DNA from: Myrica gale
Lineage: Eukaryota > Streptophyta > Magnoliopsida > Fagales > Myricaceae
Reading direction: 5' to 3'
Assembly: GCA_963930655.1 (NCBI GenBank)
Contig: OZ005613.1
Span: 7,510,501 to 7,574,500, forward strand
DNA: 64,000 bases
Shown here piece by piece: positions 46,601-57,462 of the stretch. The notes below the pieces were generated by a model. It was not told the DNA's origin. It worked only from the letters and a program-made list of their open reading frames with translations, and made no database searches. The position numbers and the translations under genes were made by a program. Every line of letters begins with the position of its first letter. Positions within the stretch are counted from its first letter, which is position 1.

Positions 46601-47539
46601 TTTAAGCAAGCATGAATTTTTAAGCAAGCATGACATGACATGTGCATTGCATGAATTTTTCAAGAAGAAAGTTTATGCAATGATTTTATGGAAAGACTAA
46701 GAGAAGTTTTATGAAACGATAAGTTAAGTTAAGGGGCACTGGTCGGTACCGTACCATCAAGATGGACTCCCATACCGAAGGACAAATGTGAGAAGGATGG
46801 GTGAATCCACGAGGCTGTGCAACCCACACTGAAGGACATTGAGAAGGTGTGGTGCCTCCAAGGGTCATGTCTAGCCACTGAAGGACAAATGAGAGAAGGT
46901 GCGCTAGCTTGACCGTATGTAAGGTCTCCAGGGGAAATCGGAGACGGTTCCAAAGGGAACGCACAACCCTGACTTCAGGGGTTAAATGGAGCGAGCCCAC
47001 AAGTAAAAGAGATGGAATGGTTGTGAAAGGCCAATAGTGGCACAAGTATGAATAAGTAATTCTCAAGGGCCTGGGGCCGAAATTAAGCAAGAGCATGTAC
47101 ATATCCATGACATGCATGTGCATCACTTATCAAGTTTATTCTCTTTCATGATTAAGCAAGCATAAGTCAAGAGCATGTTTCAAGTTATGTCTTTCCCTTA
47201 CTGAGTCTTTTTGACTCACGTGTTTTCAAAAAAATGTGTCATTCCAGATGCCACAGGTGAAGAGAGTCAGGAGGACTACCTGACTTAGAAGTTCCCGGAT
47301 GTTATTCTTATTTTGAGTATGGTGACCTGATCGATGAGATCCGTCACTAAATGAATTCTAAACATTATATGTGTTTTTGTATGAAAACTTAATGAGAACC
47401 CTGATTATGTACGATTAAGCTCGAATCCCTCGTGGTCTTGTATGTTTCCGCCGTAAGCAAGTAAGTAAGAACGCCGGAGCTATCCGGAGATAGTTCGCGG
47501 CTGTCACGTTTCCTGCGAGGTGCCGTTCGGGGCGTGACA
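43648..47539 (+). mobile_element. 3.9-kb solo LTR (Gypsy-like) with GAGAC target duplication
   Basis: Begins TGTAAGACCCCG and ends CGGGGCGTGACA, imperfect inverted tips with TG...CA ends. GAGAC lies on both sides (43643-43647 and 47540-47544). No gag-pol and no second copy of the LTR inside, so a solo LTR is favoured over a LARD. The LINE frame resumes exactly after it. Inside are a GGGCTGCC-rich part (43870-44300), a GAAGGACA-rich part (46770-46890) and a 3' part with CTTACTGAGTC and CTCACGTGTTTTCA also found in the fragment at 56690-57440. Confidence 0.88.
43870..44300. repeat. Iterated TTGGGC / GGGCTGCC words within the LTR
   Basis: ATGGGCTG, TTGGGCTGCC, ATTGGGCC, ATGGGCTGCC and similar recur more than a dozen times in about 430 bp at irregular spacing. 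No fixed period, so not a simple tandem repeat. Confidence 0.55.
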
Positions 47540-47544
47540 GAGAC

Positions 47545-47837
47545 TATTGCAATGCTTCACTACCACATGCTCACCTTCCCTATGCCTAAACGTTGGTGTG
47601 AGGAGCTGGATCGTTTATTCAAAAAAATTTGGTGGGACACTAGTGATGAGACACAAAGGCGCCATTTCACCCCAAAGGCCTAGGCATTAATATGTCAACC
47701 AAAGGAAGGTTAAGGGCTCAGTTTGAGGCTAATGCATGACATGAACCGCGCCTTACTCGCTAAACTCGGGTGGAGTTTATATTCACAGCCTCAGAAAAGA
47801 TGGGTGCAAACAGTGAGCTATAAATATATGGATGGAT
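47545..47837 (+). pseudogene. LINE RT C-terminal part
   Basis: Continues TIAMLHYHMLTFPMPKRWCE, LDRLFKKIWWDTSDETQRRH, then LRLMHDMNRALLAKLGWSLY and QKRWVQTVSYKYM, the usual L1 thumb/connection text. It stops where the minus-orientation LTR begins. Confidence 0.75.
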
Positions 47838-49049
47838 GGAAATCTGGATCGTTGAAATCAAGCAGCTCGAGCATTCTGCCTCCTTCAGATCCACGCACAC
47901 AATTCTTGTGAGAGAGAACTCTAGAGATAGAACAGTTCTCACGAAAATGAGCTTTTAATCTCTCAAATGAATTCTGAGCTATTTATAATGGCTTACTCAG
48001 AGCTTCTCCTGTGCTTATGCGTGCGATCTTTAGGGATCTCAAATCTAGGCAGTAGGATCATCATAAAATTTTTTTTTGCTTTAACTCCCTTATATTTTGT
48101 ATTAAAAATTTATGGGTTTCTACAAATTATGATCATATCCATTAACATATTACAATTGATCCCTCGAAATAGTGAGACTATTTTTGTGAAATCCATTTTG
48201 CGAATAATTATTTGTTATCCTTCCAGAATACTATATTCCACATGAGCTAATAAGACCGAATAATATCACTGATTAAGTCTCTTTCTCATATAATTCTTAA
48301 TTCACAATATGTAACTCGTTGGACTCTCAAATTGTTTCTAAAATAATTTCACAAATAAATATATAATATATATTAATTTTAAAAAATATTTTCGCAAAAG
48401 TCCATTGGCCAGCGATTTCTTTTCGAGTCCAACTCTATAAAAATATACTGAATATACAGTCTCACAAAGAGACTGATGGATTCCTTGTTGAGCATTACAC
48501 AAGCTCATTTGACCTAACGTTGTCTGAAATATTTTACCTAGAAAAATCATCAACATATGTTTCGGACAAGGTAGAAGTACACAACAAACAAACTTGCATA
48601 AACCTCTAAGGTCTAAGGATACTAAACTAATTGTGTTGAATATCTTATCAACATCAGTGATCACTTTTGGAAGGTATCCATATTTGATCTTATTCAGTGC
48701 ATGTACTCTTACAATGCACCCACTTGTCTACTTAAAAGTGACTACCTTAATGACGGAATCCATTATCCTATTTAATAGAGACATAACGAGTGTAGACCTA
48801 TCTGTACATAAGTATGTACCTCGGTCTAGAACAACTATCAAGGGAACAATTAACCGAAAAGTCATACTCCCCACCTTTTGATTCATTAATCATTGGCGTG
48901 ACTTTTCTACAATTTTACTTAACAATATAACTGTGTAACATCTTATGTTACAACATTATACCCAATTAGTAATAAATAAATGTGACGATAAAAGAAATAA
49001 TTATCTCATAATTATTTTAATAATTGGTTTTAAGGGCATATTTCCAACA
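47838..49049 (-). mobile_element. LTR copy (same family as 40890-42133), minus orientation
   Basis: Minus strand starts TGTTGGAAATATGCCC at 49049 and matches the plus-oriented copy along its length (for example GTTGTTCTAGACCGAGGTA, GAGTTGGACTCGAAAA, ATTTGAGAGTCCAACGAG). At the far end the match stops at CAGATTTCC, about 35 bp short of the end of the other copy. It interrupts the LINE between K-Y-M and A-W-M-W-Q-G-I. Confidence 0.75.
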
Positions 49050-50010
49050 TACATTCGGTGGAGTACAAGGCCAATGCATGGATGTGGCAAGGTATCTAGT
49101 TGATTAAGAACATCCTAGTGCAATGAGTTCGTTGTCTTCCTCATCGTGGGGTAAGGGTTCAATTCGTATATGGGAGAATCCTTGGCTACTGGTACGCCTT
49201 ATTTTTGGCCACAACATGTTGATTTGGTTCCCACAATGGCTCAGGTTGAATTTGTTTGAAAATTGTTTGACTCGACAACCAATGAGTGGGATGTAAACCT
49301 CATTGAGCCTTTTTTTATATCGAGTTGGCTGTTGCCATTTGCTCCTTACCGAACTTGATTCTCTAAGGGATGATTAAGGTTACTCTCGGTTGTGGAAACT
49401 GTTTATCCATGACCGACTTAAAATGTTTTTGTGGAAATGTACTCAATCTGCACTTTCTCTTCGTAGGACTTTGGCACAACAATGATGAGTTGATGTCCCT
49501 TGTGTGGGATGGAGGTGGAAATAGCGGAGTTTTGTTCTTACGATGTTAGGTGACCAAGGTGGCATGGAGAGGGTCGGTCTGGCCTATTTTCGTTGATAGG
49601 TTTTGGATATGACAATTGCAGATTTTATCTTGCATAATTTGCATGCCCAGAGGAATTTCTGAATTCCAAAATCTGATTGTTGTAATTTTATCCTTGGTAC
49701 TGCTATTATCTTTGACTCTATATGGTATCTCAAAAATGATGTGGTACACAATCAGGTCGATGTGGATCCGATGACTATTATTCAATCAGTTCATTGTAGA
49801 TAGTTGGATCACTCCTTGGCTTGGAGTGAAGTTGAAAAGGCTAGTGGCATTATTTAGCAGCCCCCTCCTGTGTGGTCTTGGAAATGCAACATGGATGTTG
49901 TCATGAGATCTTCTCACTCGGTCTTGGCAGTCGCAGTTTACGACTTTGATGGCTTCCTCTATATAGCGTACACAGAGCGTATCCCTTCACAAGATCTCTA
50001 TGGTTGGCAA
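49050..50010 (+). pseudogene. LINE zinc-finger RVT and RNase H start
   Basis: Reads A-W-M-W-Q-G-I, then YSRLWKLFIHDRLKMFLWKC, L-S-L-R-R-T-L-A-Q (zf-RVT region with its Cys pair decayed), and RNase H start W-S-W-K-C-N-M-D-V-V, then AVAVYDFDGFLYIAYTERIP. Broken off near 50010. Confidence 0.65.
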
Positions 50011-50190
50011 TTAAGGGTGGGGAAATTTTCCAATTCAAACTGAAAATTTTGAATCCGGTTCCGATACTGGGTACCGGGTACCGATTCCGGCCTATTCCTA
50101 TACTAGGCGGAACCGGATACCATTTTCATGGTTTTTCGAAATCGGAACTGAAAATTTTGGTTTCAGTATTAATTTAAAAAAAAAAATTCA
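50010..50190. repeat. Iterated GGTACCGG/GGAACCGG motifs, possible Ac-like hAT end
   Basis: ATTAAGGGTGGGGAAATTTT followed by TCCGGTTCCG, GGGTACCGGGTACCG, GGAACCGG and AATCGGAACTGAAAATTTTG. This resembles the TAGGGGTGGCAA tips with iterated CCGG words of Ac-like hAT elements. It lies at the point where the plus-strand LINE breaks. Confidence 0.4.
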
Positions 50191-50618
50191 GGTTTTTGAC
50201 TTCTAAAGGAATTAGACACGTATTTCTCACCTAGGAAACAGTGAGGTTGGTTACCAATTGTTTGGTCATCGAGCCTCTATCCACCAATGTATGGGTGGAG
50301 GTAAAGGTAAGAATTCTCTCGTTTCTTTAATTTCTAAAGTTTAGTTGCTTGCACTATATCAGTGTCGTTCATGTCGGAAGAATTTCTTGGTGTTTTTCTG
50401 ATGTTTGGTCAATAGAACTCGTGACTGATTTTTTTTCCTAAATATACTTCCATAACCAAAGAGACAACAATTCAAGGAGGGATCCAAGCATTGTTGCTCG
50501 ATAAGATGTTCAAAGGAATACATGATATAGGGATATTTCCCTCGAAAAACATTGAAGCCGCCCATTGAACAACGTTATGGGCTAGAACATTTGCAGTTCT
50601 CCTAACATGTACAAATTT

Positions 50619-50954
50619 TCACTCTGCTCGACAATTAGCTAGATTGCGAATATCCGTAACAATAGAAGAAATCTGCCACTCTCCTCTGTTATCTTCTGAG
50701 TTGATAGCCTCCATCACCAATCGAGAATCGCCTTCGAGAATGATAGGTTGGTAAGGAATATGGAATGCCTCCTGGGCAGCAAATAATGCCGCCCTTGCCT
50801 CGCCCACAAGAGGGCCACAAGGAGGTAGCCTCTTTGTACAAGCAAAGAGGATTTGACCATCAGAATTTCGGCAAACAGCTGCAGCAAAACCCCATGATTT
50901 CTGAATAGCCACATCAAATTTATCTTCCAAAAGTGCCAAGGGGGAGGCTTCCAA
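50619..50954 (-). pseudogene. LINE RNase H domain
   Basis: KSWGFAAAVCRNSDGQILFA, C-G-P-L-V-G-E-A-R-A-A-L-F-A-A, ILEGDSRLVMEAINS and W-Q-I-S-S-I-V-T-D-I fit the RVT_3 RNase H domain found at the end of plant L1 ORF2. The conserved E-A and D of the active site region are present. The domain continues past the frame end (F-H-V-R-R-T-A-N-V-L-A-H-N) to about 50530. Confidence 0.8.
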
Positions 50955-51082
50955 ACCGATGCAGGTGGAGGTACTTTTTCCTTCCAGGCTGAGACTAGTT
51001 CATGATACCGGGAGTGGATTGACGTAAGTAGCTGCCCAATATTCAGGGTGCCCCCTGTGTGGATTATTTGGTTTCGAGTAAA

Positions 51083-52223
51083 CTAAATGGAATCCATTAA
51101 AGAGGCAGCAAACCGAGCAAAGTTAATATGCTGATCAAGAGGCAATCTCAAAACCACCGAAGGTTTAAGAATGATACCCATCCATTCTACAATAGTCATA
51201 ATTCGTAGGTTTGTGATTAGGATGGGCCAGGGGCCTTCTCTCCAAGCAATTTGAGCCACCGGACACTCAAAGAAAATATGGACAAGAGATTCAATGCTTA
51301 ATCCACAGAACACACAGAGGGAATCATTTTCAGTTTCCTGCATAAACCGGGCTACAGTGGCCTTACATGGAAGACAATTCCACGTTATTTTCCACAATAG
51401 TAACTTAAGGTGATCCTGCATAAGTAGGTGCCAAATCATCTTCCAATCTTCTGTCCTTAAAGAAAGTGTATGTTGAACCAGTTCATCAAGTAGAGAATGG
51501 ATAGATTTAAGAGAAAAAGATCTATTGGTATCATCTGTCCAGATAATTTTATCTTCTACAGAGGCTCTCGGGACATGCATATTCAGAATCATATTGGTAT
51601 CATCTTGGCAGAATAAATTTCGAATAAGAGACACATTCCAACTGTGAGAAAAAAAGGTAAGATGAGATCAGATACCATGGCGTCTTCATCCTGTAAAATG
51701 GTGGACACCCGGGGGCAGAGGAGTGATGCATTGGGAACGGAAGCCATGGATCTTTCCATATACTAACAGTTTCACCAGAGCCGATCTGATAGGAGGTGGC
51801 TCCTTTCAAGATATCTATCACTCGAGTAATCCCAGGCCAAAACCAAGAAGCACCAGCCAAAGCTTGATTTTCCCAAAGAAGCTTAGATTTTACATATTTA
51901 GCACGAATTATCTGAACCCAAAGCTTTTTCGGGTTATTGATAATCTGCCATCCCATTTTTGCAATCAGAGCCTTATTATGATTTTTCATCAATCTTAACC
52001 CAAGTCCCCCCTCACTTTTGGGTTTACACATCGACACCCATGATTTCAAACAAAGATGGTGACGATTATCGTCAGGAATACCCCACCAAAACCTCATCAT
52101 CATTGAGTCCAATTTCGCGCAAATGGACTTGGGGAGAATGTAATTTTCCATAGTGTAGGAAGGCAACGTTGTTGCAACTGATTGAAACAATACAAGTCTA
52201 CCAGCCTGTGAAAGAGTTTTCAT
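51083..52223 (-). pseudogene. LINE RT C-terminal part and zf-RVT
   Basis: Two overlapping frames. The first (52223-51600) has MKTLSQAGRLVLFQSVATTL, MMMRFWWGIPDDNRHHLCLK, EGGLGLRLMKNHNKALIAKM and GASWFWPGITRVIDILKGAT. The second (51634-51083) has WKMIWHLLMQDHLKLLLWKI, LPCKATVARFM and C-V-F-C-G, then H-I-F-F-E-C-P-V-A, the zf-RVT layout with its CxxC...HxxxxC present. A frameshift near 51620 separates them. Confidence 0.82.
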
Positions 52224-52226
52224 TTG

Positions 52227-53066
52227 TCAACCCTCTAATCTATTTTTAACTCTTTCACATATGAATTTGAACTGCTGAGTTTTATTCCTCGCCATCACCA
52301 TCAGGATCCCCAAGTGTTTTTCAATATTGTCTTTGTAGGGAAGTTGAAGAATATAGCAAATAGCTTGACTGGAGACGATGTTCACATTACGGCTGAAGGA
52401 CATGGAAGATTTCCTAGAATTCAAACATTGCCCTGACCAAGTTCCATATTTGAGCAAGCATTCCGAAATAACATTTGCTTCCTTTCGAGTAGCACGACAA
52501 AAAATGAGAAGATCATTCGCAAAAAGAAGATGAGATATTGAAGGAACGCTTCGGCCCAGTTGAATGCCATGGATCCTACCCAACTGTTCCTCATGAATGA
52601 GCATCCTGGAAAAAATTTCAGAGCCAATTATAAAGAGAAGCGGTGATAATGGATCTCCTTGGCGAAGCACACGGGTTGGTTTGAAGAATCCATAAAGCGA
52701 TCCATTCAACAGAATGGAATATGAAACAGTCGAAATACATTGGGCAATCCAGTTGATGAAAACCTCATTGAAACCAAAGCATTTGAGGGCTTTTAAGATT
52801 AAGGCCCATTCCATTCGGTTATAGGCCTTTTCAATATCAGCTTTAATCGCCATAAATTTTCTCCCCGTGCATTTCTGACGAAGCATATGGAAAACTTCAT
52901 GAGTAAGCACCGAATTATCTTGGATAAGCCTCCATTGTACAAAAGCAGACTGAAAAGGAGAATTTATGTTAGCCATTACCAAACGCATTCGCTTGGCTAA
53001 AATTTTTGCAATCAGCTTATATGTAACATTGCACAGACTAATGGGCATGTTGGCTTTTGTGCACAA
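52227..53066 (-). pseudogene. LINE reverse transcriptase core
   Basis: Contains ISLCNVTYKLIAKILAKRM, SPFQSAFVQWRLIQDNSVLT, KADIEKAYNRMEW (motif A), RQGDPLSPLLFIIGSEIFSR, and LLFANDLLIFCRA. The catalytic F-A-D-D is F-A-N-D, a change expected to inactivate it. The first six residues come from the inserted LTR, not the LINE. A stop at 52227 separates it from the thumb frame. Confidence 0.85.
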
Positions 53067-54347
53067 TCAAGGTTTTAATGATTTCAATAAATGGATAAGT
53101 TTATAAAGTGGACATCTTCAAAGACAAAGACGACTTGATAAAAGAGCCAAAGACTTGAAGAAAGAAGAACAAGAAGATGCAAAGTGCTTAAAGTGAAGAT
53201 TCAAAACCTTAGGGTATAATCCTTGTAACTCCTTATTTCACATTTGTCAAGGATTTGAATCACGCACTTGCATATCTTTCAAAACGTGCATAAACCGTTT
53301 TACTTTTTGTTTGAAAGATTATAATGTTTTTAAAGGTTTCAAAACACCTCAAATATATTCTCAAACCTTTCATATACTTATGGGAAGTATGTCTTCAAAA
53401 TTTGGTGTTTAAAAGTAGTCAAAAACCTTGTTTTTAAAAGAACCGGATCACGCTTAAGTTGAGGAGGTCGACCGGCTGTTCAAGCGGTCGACCGGTACTT
53501 CGACCGCCTCATGTAGCGGTCGACCGGTTGCTTTTATAAAAGAGCCGTTGAGCTTCTGACAATATGACCGTTGGAATAACGGTAACTTGAAGCGGTCGAC
53601 CGGTTCATGTAGCGGTCGACCGACTCATTTTAGCAAAAACTTCCAACGGCTATAAACGGCTCGTTTTCATATGTGGCCTATAAATACACCTTCATTTCGT
53701 CTAAAATGATAACCCAACGACCACATGTCCTTTCTACTACTTGAGAAATATTCTAAACCTTCTTATTCTATATTTCTCATAGCATTCACACAAAACACAC
53801 TTTCATATCCTTGTCTTTGTGTGAATGAAGAGATAGAGCTTTCCATTTTCATATCTACTCTATCAAGAGAGTTTTTGTTCTTCCATCTACCTATCCAAAA
53901 GAGGTGTTTCCTTTAGTGAGGTTGTTCACTAAAGAAGAAGCTTTGAGAGTGTATATCTCAAGCTTGGTGAGGTTGTGAGTGGTGAGCCCGAAAAACCACT
54001 TGGGTGGGTTTGAGTGTTGAGCCCGGGAAAACACTTGTACGGTTCACTAGCACCCGGAAGCTAGTGTATAAAGCTATTTGAAGAATAGTGGAGAAACCTC
54101 AAGGCTCGGTGAAGGAGCTTGAGGGGTGGATGTAGGCGGGTTTGCCGAACCACCTAAAAATATTGTGTTTGCTTCTCTTACCCTTATCTCTACTTTTAGC
54201 ACGTATTTACTCTTATTGCATATTATATAACTGTGCTAAAATAGACTTTACTTACAAACACATCTTTGGGGGTCAATACCGAAAAGTTTTAGAAAATCAA
54301 TTCACCCCCCTCTTGGGTTGCCTTAATCCTGTAATCTAGGACTCACA
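53048..54347 (+). mobile_element. Solo LTR related to the non-autonomous Copia; palindrome-rich
   Basis: Starts TGTTGGCTTTTGTGCAC and ends GGACTCACA, the same termini as the LTRs at 26397-27600 and 29453-30678 (there inverted). Flanks GGGCA (53043-53047) and GGGCC (54348-54352) are a near-perfect 5-bp duplication. It splits the minus LINE between T-N-Y-R-P and I-S-L-C-N-V. It carries five GGTCGACCG sites between 53466 and 53622, against two in each of the element LTRs. Confidence 0.88.
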
Positions 54348-54478
54348 GGGCCGATAATTAGTAATCAAGCATGGACTGTCAATTTTTAGAATCAAAACAA
54401 TATGAGTATGATTAATCTTAGATGAAATGAAACCATTGAGGAAAAAACCCTGGACCATAGCACAAACCTCCGGGCCAA

Positions 54479-55198
54479 CTATTCTCCAATAATGTTTGAA
54501 AAATAGTGTCGGCATACCATTCGGCCCTGGCTTTTGTTAGAATCCATATCTCTCATTGCTTCAAAGATTTCCAAATCTGACGGAATAGAACTCAGCATCT
54601 CATTCTGGTCCTGTGAAATAAGCGGTTCAATCAAATGCTCAAGATCATCAGGTGGATTCGAATCGGAAATAGTAAAGAGATTCTGAAAGAAATGAATGAT
54701 GTGATCCCCAATCTGTGGTCTAGCTGAAAGCCAACTACCATCTTCAGTCTCAATAAATTCAATTGCATTCCGACGACGACGAATAATAGTGGAGAGATGG
54801 AAGTGCTTCGTGTTCAGGTCACTAGTTATAAGCCACTCCTTCCGAGATTTCAGCTTCCATAATGTCTCCTCCGCACAAAGTTCTTCAGACAAAGCCACTT
54901 TCAAGTGCCTTTCCATAACATTGTTAGCGAACGTGGGCTCCTGAGACTGGATAAATTCAAGTTGCATTTGAATGGACCGTATTCGATCTTTTAGAAGCCC
55001 AAAATGTGTTTTATTCCATACTTTCAAAGCCCGCTTGACTTCTTTAATCCGTTTGCAAACTCTGAATGTTGGTGACCCTCTTATGGTAATAGACCAACTG
55101 TCTTGCACCACTTGCTCACAAGAAAGATCTCGAACCCACATAGGTTCGAACCGAAATGGTTTCGGATAGGCAAAGGCATCGCCATCTGTTTCCAACAA
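54479..55198 (-). pseudogene. LINE endonuclease-RT linker
   Basis: LETDGDAFAYPKPFRFEPMW, then KEVKRALKVWNKTHFGLLKD, then EETLWKLKSRKEWLITSDLN, KHFHLSTIIRRRRNAIEFIE and ALSEEL-type helix text are the standard L1 linker (KxxWNKxxFG ... TKFFHxxxxxRRRxNxI). The frame is open for 239 codons. It runs on to A-R-x-E-W-Y (usual G-P-D-G-M-P) with a shift near 54530. Confidence 0.85.
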
Positions 55199-55379
55199 AA
55201 GAGGTACATGATGAGAGGAAGATCGGATAAGATGAGTGATACGACTTCGAGGGAAGAGAGTTTGTCATTCCATATTAACAATAGCCCTATCAAGTCGTTC
55301 ACAAATATTTGCAAGTCCATCCCGATTATAAGACCAAGTGAATTTCTGCCCTTTGAGTGACTGATTAGAAGAACCTAAT

Positions 55380-56689
55380 TGGTTTTTATGTGAAAGAACT
55401 TTCTTGGCTGAATCGTTTTATTCATGTAATCCTTTGTGATAAATGGATGTCTTTCTTTAATATGGTTTTCATAGCAACAAAGTTTTTGCATTCGGGTGTA
55501 GTATTTATGCATATCAAGTGAACCATTGAGGTGGGACAAGCATATGCTAAACATGTTGAAGCTTGGATAGTTGGAAGAAGCTTGGTTGAGCTTGGAATTT
55601 GGATCATTGGATGTCCTTTAATCTTTATATTTTCCTTGTTTTTATAAATTTCAAAGAATATTGTAAATTTATTTTAGATTTTGTCTCTTTTGAAAAATCC
55701 GTTTTAGACTCTATTAACACCTAAAGGGGTGAATATGTGTCCTCCCTCTCATTAAAGATCAAAAACAATTTTAAAACATGTTTTAAATTTGTTCAGCCTA
55801 GATATGCATAATAATCAACTCAATCAACAAATAAGCAACGGAAAATTAAATCAAATTTCAATCACACAAAAAGACAAGGATTTGGTGAAGAAATGGAAAA
55901 CCTTTGAAATACTATTCAAATGAAAAAGAATTCCGGGCTAACAACAACATGAAATCTATTAAGAAAAAAACCTTACAAACTGTGATTCAAACATGGACAA
56001 CCCCAGTTGTTTGACTCTGACAACCCTTATGTAATAATCTAAGCGTCCCTGCTTAGACCCGCTCTGTGTGGCATTCACCTCATACCTCTGAGATTCTTCT
56101 TATGGATTATTCACGACCAAATCTTGTTCTTCAGCACACCCTCAACTATGAAGGTTCCACAGTAGGATGATTGAAAATCGAGGAAAAACTTATCAATATT
56201 GAGGCATGAATCCTCTGGGGTTTTTCTCTCAAGGAATGAGGCACAAATATTCTTAATGGAAACCTCATATAATTCTGAACGGCCTCCCTCGAGAGTTGAA
56301 CGCGATGTCTATGTCTGAATTCATCATTGGGTGCTCGAGCATGGGTCGAGCGTGAGTCGAATATGATGTCTCTGTTTGAAATTATTCATAGAGCGCTCGA
56401 GCGTCAGTCAAACCTATATTTGAATTCTTCATGGTTCGCTCGAGTGTGGGTCAAGCGTCAGTCAAGCACAAAGTCGATAAACTCAGAAACAAACTCTGGA
56501 ACGACACTAGACAAAAACATACAACTCGATAAAGACATATTTTGACACTGAATTTGCCAACACGAAAATGCACTAACATCTTTGAATTTGGATTATTTGA
56601 TTAATGTTTATTTATTGATGTATGGTTATTTATGATATATAACATGAAATAAAAAGCTGATTTTCCGATCTAAAATGCTTAAAAAATCA
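55380..56689. other. Unresolved repeat-like DNA, possible LTR
   Basis: No gene found. From 56304 to 56480 there are three degenerate units containing GCTCGAGC, GGGTCGAGCGTGAGTCGAA and GCTCGAGCGTCAGTCAAAC (about 55-66 bp apart). The mix of leader-like and iterated palindromic text resembles LTRs elsewhere here, but no termini could be assigned. Confidence 0.35.
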
Positions 56690-57440
56690 TTTTGGACCCA
56701 AACAAAATCTGGGCAACCCTGACTTCCAGAGGGAAAGGGGAACGGTTCCAAAGGGGTTTGAATGACGCTCGAGTGACCAATGATGAATTCGACCAAGTGC
56801 ATTTCTTGCTAGGAACCATCCATGTTGTGCTTGAACATCATTCATGTGATAGAAGCTAAACATACCTCCTGAATGTCCAAAGCTATGCCTAGCCTCATCT
56901 TGGTCTGTGGGGGCAAGCACAATCAAAGTGCACAACAGAAGAGCTCGACCAAATGACACATTCCCGAGGGAAAGGAGAACAGTTCCGAAGGGAACACACA
57001 ACCTTGACTTCAGGGGTAAATTGACCGATAGAAGTAGCCCAAATAATGATGAAAAGATTTTTAAGCTAAATTTCAAGTACAAGAGTCTCATGCATAGATA
57101 TGCATTTACTTTTGGCACTGCATGAATACTTGTCATTCGTGATCATGCTCACGTCACACATATTTCAGTTCATTAATCATCCCTTACTGAGTCATTCGAC
57201 TCATAGTATTTTCAACTGTATCATTTCAGATGATGTTCCAAGTGAATGAACTTATGAAGAGAATCTAGAACCTAAGGAGAGGGTTGACAAGGGTGTCCTC
57301 CCCTAATTCATAATATATGTAGATCCTTAATTTTTGAAAGAGGTGATATGAAGATCCATAGTGATGTTTTCGTGGTATGTTCAGGCTACGAGACCAACTT
57401 AAGACTCTAAGTAACTTATATTTTGAACCATGATATAATC
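56690..57440 (+). mobile_element. Gypsy-like LTR fragment, related to the 3.9-kb solo LTR
   Basis: AACCCTGACTTCC, GGTTCCAAAGGG, GAAGGGAACACACAACC and CTTGACTTCAGGGG match phrases at 46930-46985 of the solo LTR. CCCTTACTGAGTC, CTCATAGTATTTTCA and TCATTTCAGATG at 57181-57235 match 47198-47250. The GGGAAAGG..AACGGTTCC phrase occurs twice (56735 and 56970), on both sides of a CAT exon fragment. The right side is cut at the 3' edge of the Copia. Confidence 0.65.
56866..56944 (-). pseudogene. CAT (cationic amino acid transporter) exon fragment in an LTR
   Basis: The minus strand reads A-L-L-L-C-T-L-I-V-L-A, then PTDQDEARHSFGHSGG, and the exon ends at GGAG followed by GTATGTTTAG, a good splice donor. 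The match is to the C-terminal region of plant CAT2/4 (..LLAGLIALxxxDQDDARHTFGHSGG), where an intron follows at this place. It is a single exon piece with its donor and about 50 bp of intron-like DNA. The corresponding exon of the CAT gene at the left edge lies outside the window, so identity could not be compared. Confidence 0.72.
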
Positions 57441-57462
57441 AAAACTTATTGCTTTGAGTTAT

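Larger units (their letters stand above)
39815..50335 (+). mobile_element. LINE (L1-like, plus strand), broken by several insertions
   Basis: Pieces in ORF2 order: endonuclease (39815-40310), linker and RT (42140-43647), RT C-terminal part (47545-47837), and zinc-finger RVT plus RNase H start (49050-50010). The interruptions are an unknown 0.57-kb stretch plus an LTR (40320-42133), a 3.9-kb solo LTR (43648-47539), an LTR on the minus strand (47838-49049), and an iterated-motif stretch (50010-50190). The 5' end and ORF1 are absent. Many stops and frameshifts. It meets the minus-strand LINE tail to tail near 50340. Confidence 0.82.
50340..55375 (-). mobile_element. LINE (L1-like, minus strand), split by one solo LTR
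   Basis: In minus-strand order: endonuclease tail (55375-55200; N-I-C-E-R-L-D-R-A and S-D-x-x-P-L-L-L-type text), linker (55198-54479), RT (53066-52227 after the solo LTR), RT thumb and zf-RVT (52223-51083) and RNase H (50954-50619), with the 3' untranslated end near 50340. ORF1 and most of the endonuclease are missing. ORFs are longer and fewer breaks are seen than in the plus LINE, so it is younger. A solo LTR (53048-54347) interrupts it before I-S-L-C-N-V. Confidence 0.88.

Noticed and set aside
46686-47126. 146-codon minus-strand frame
   Set aside because: It lies inside the solo LTR, opposite repeated GAAGGACA text, with no similarity to any protein.
56687-57136. 149-codon minus-strand frame as a gene
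   Set aside because: Only the CAT exon part has meaning; the rest lies in LTR repeat text, and the frame reads through a splice donor.
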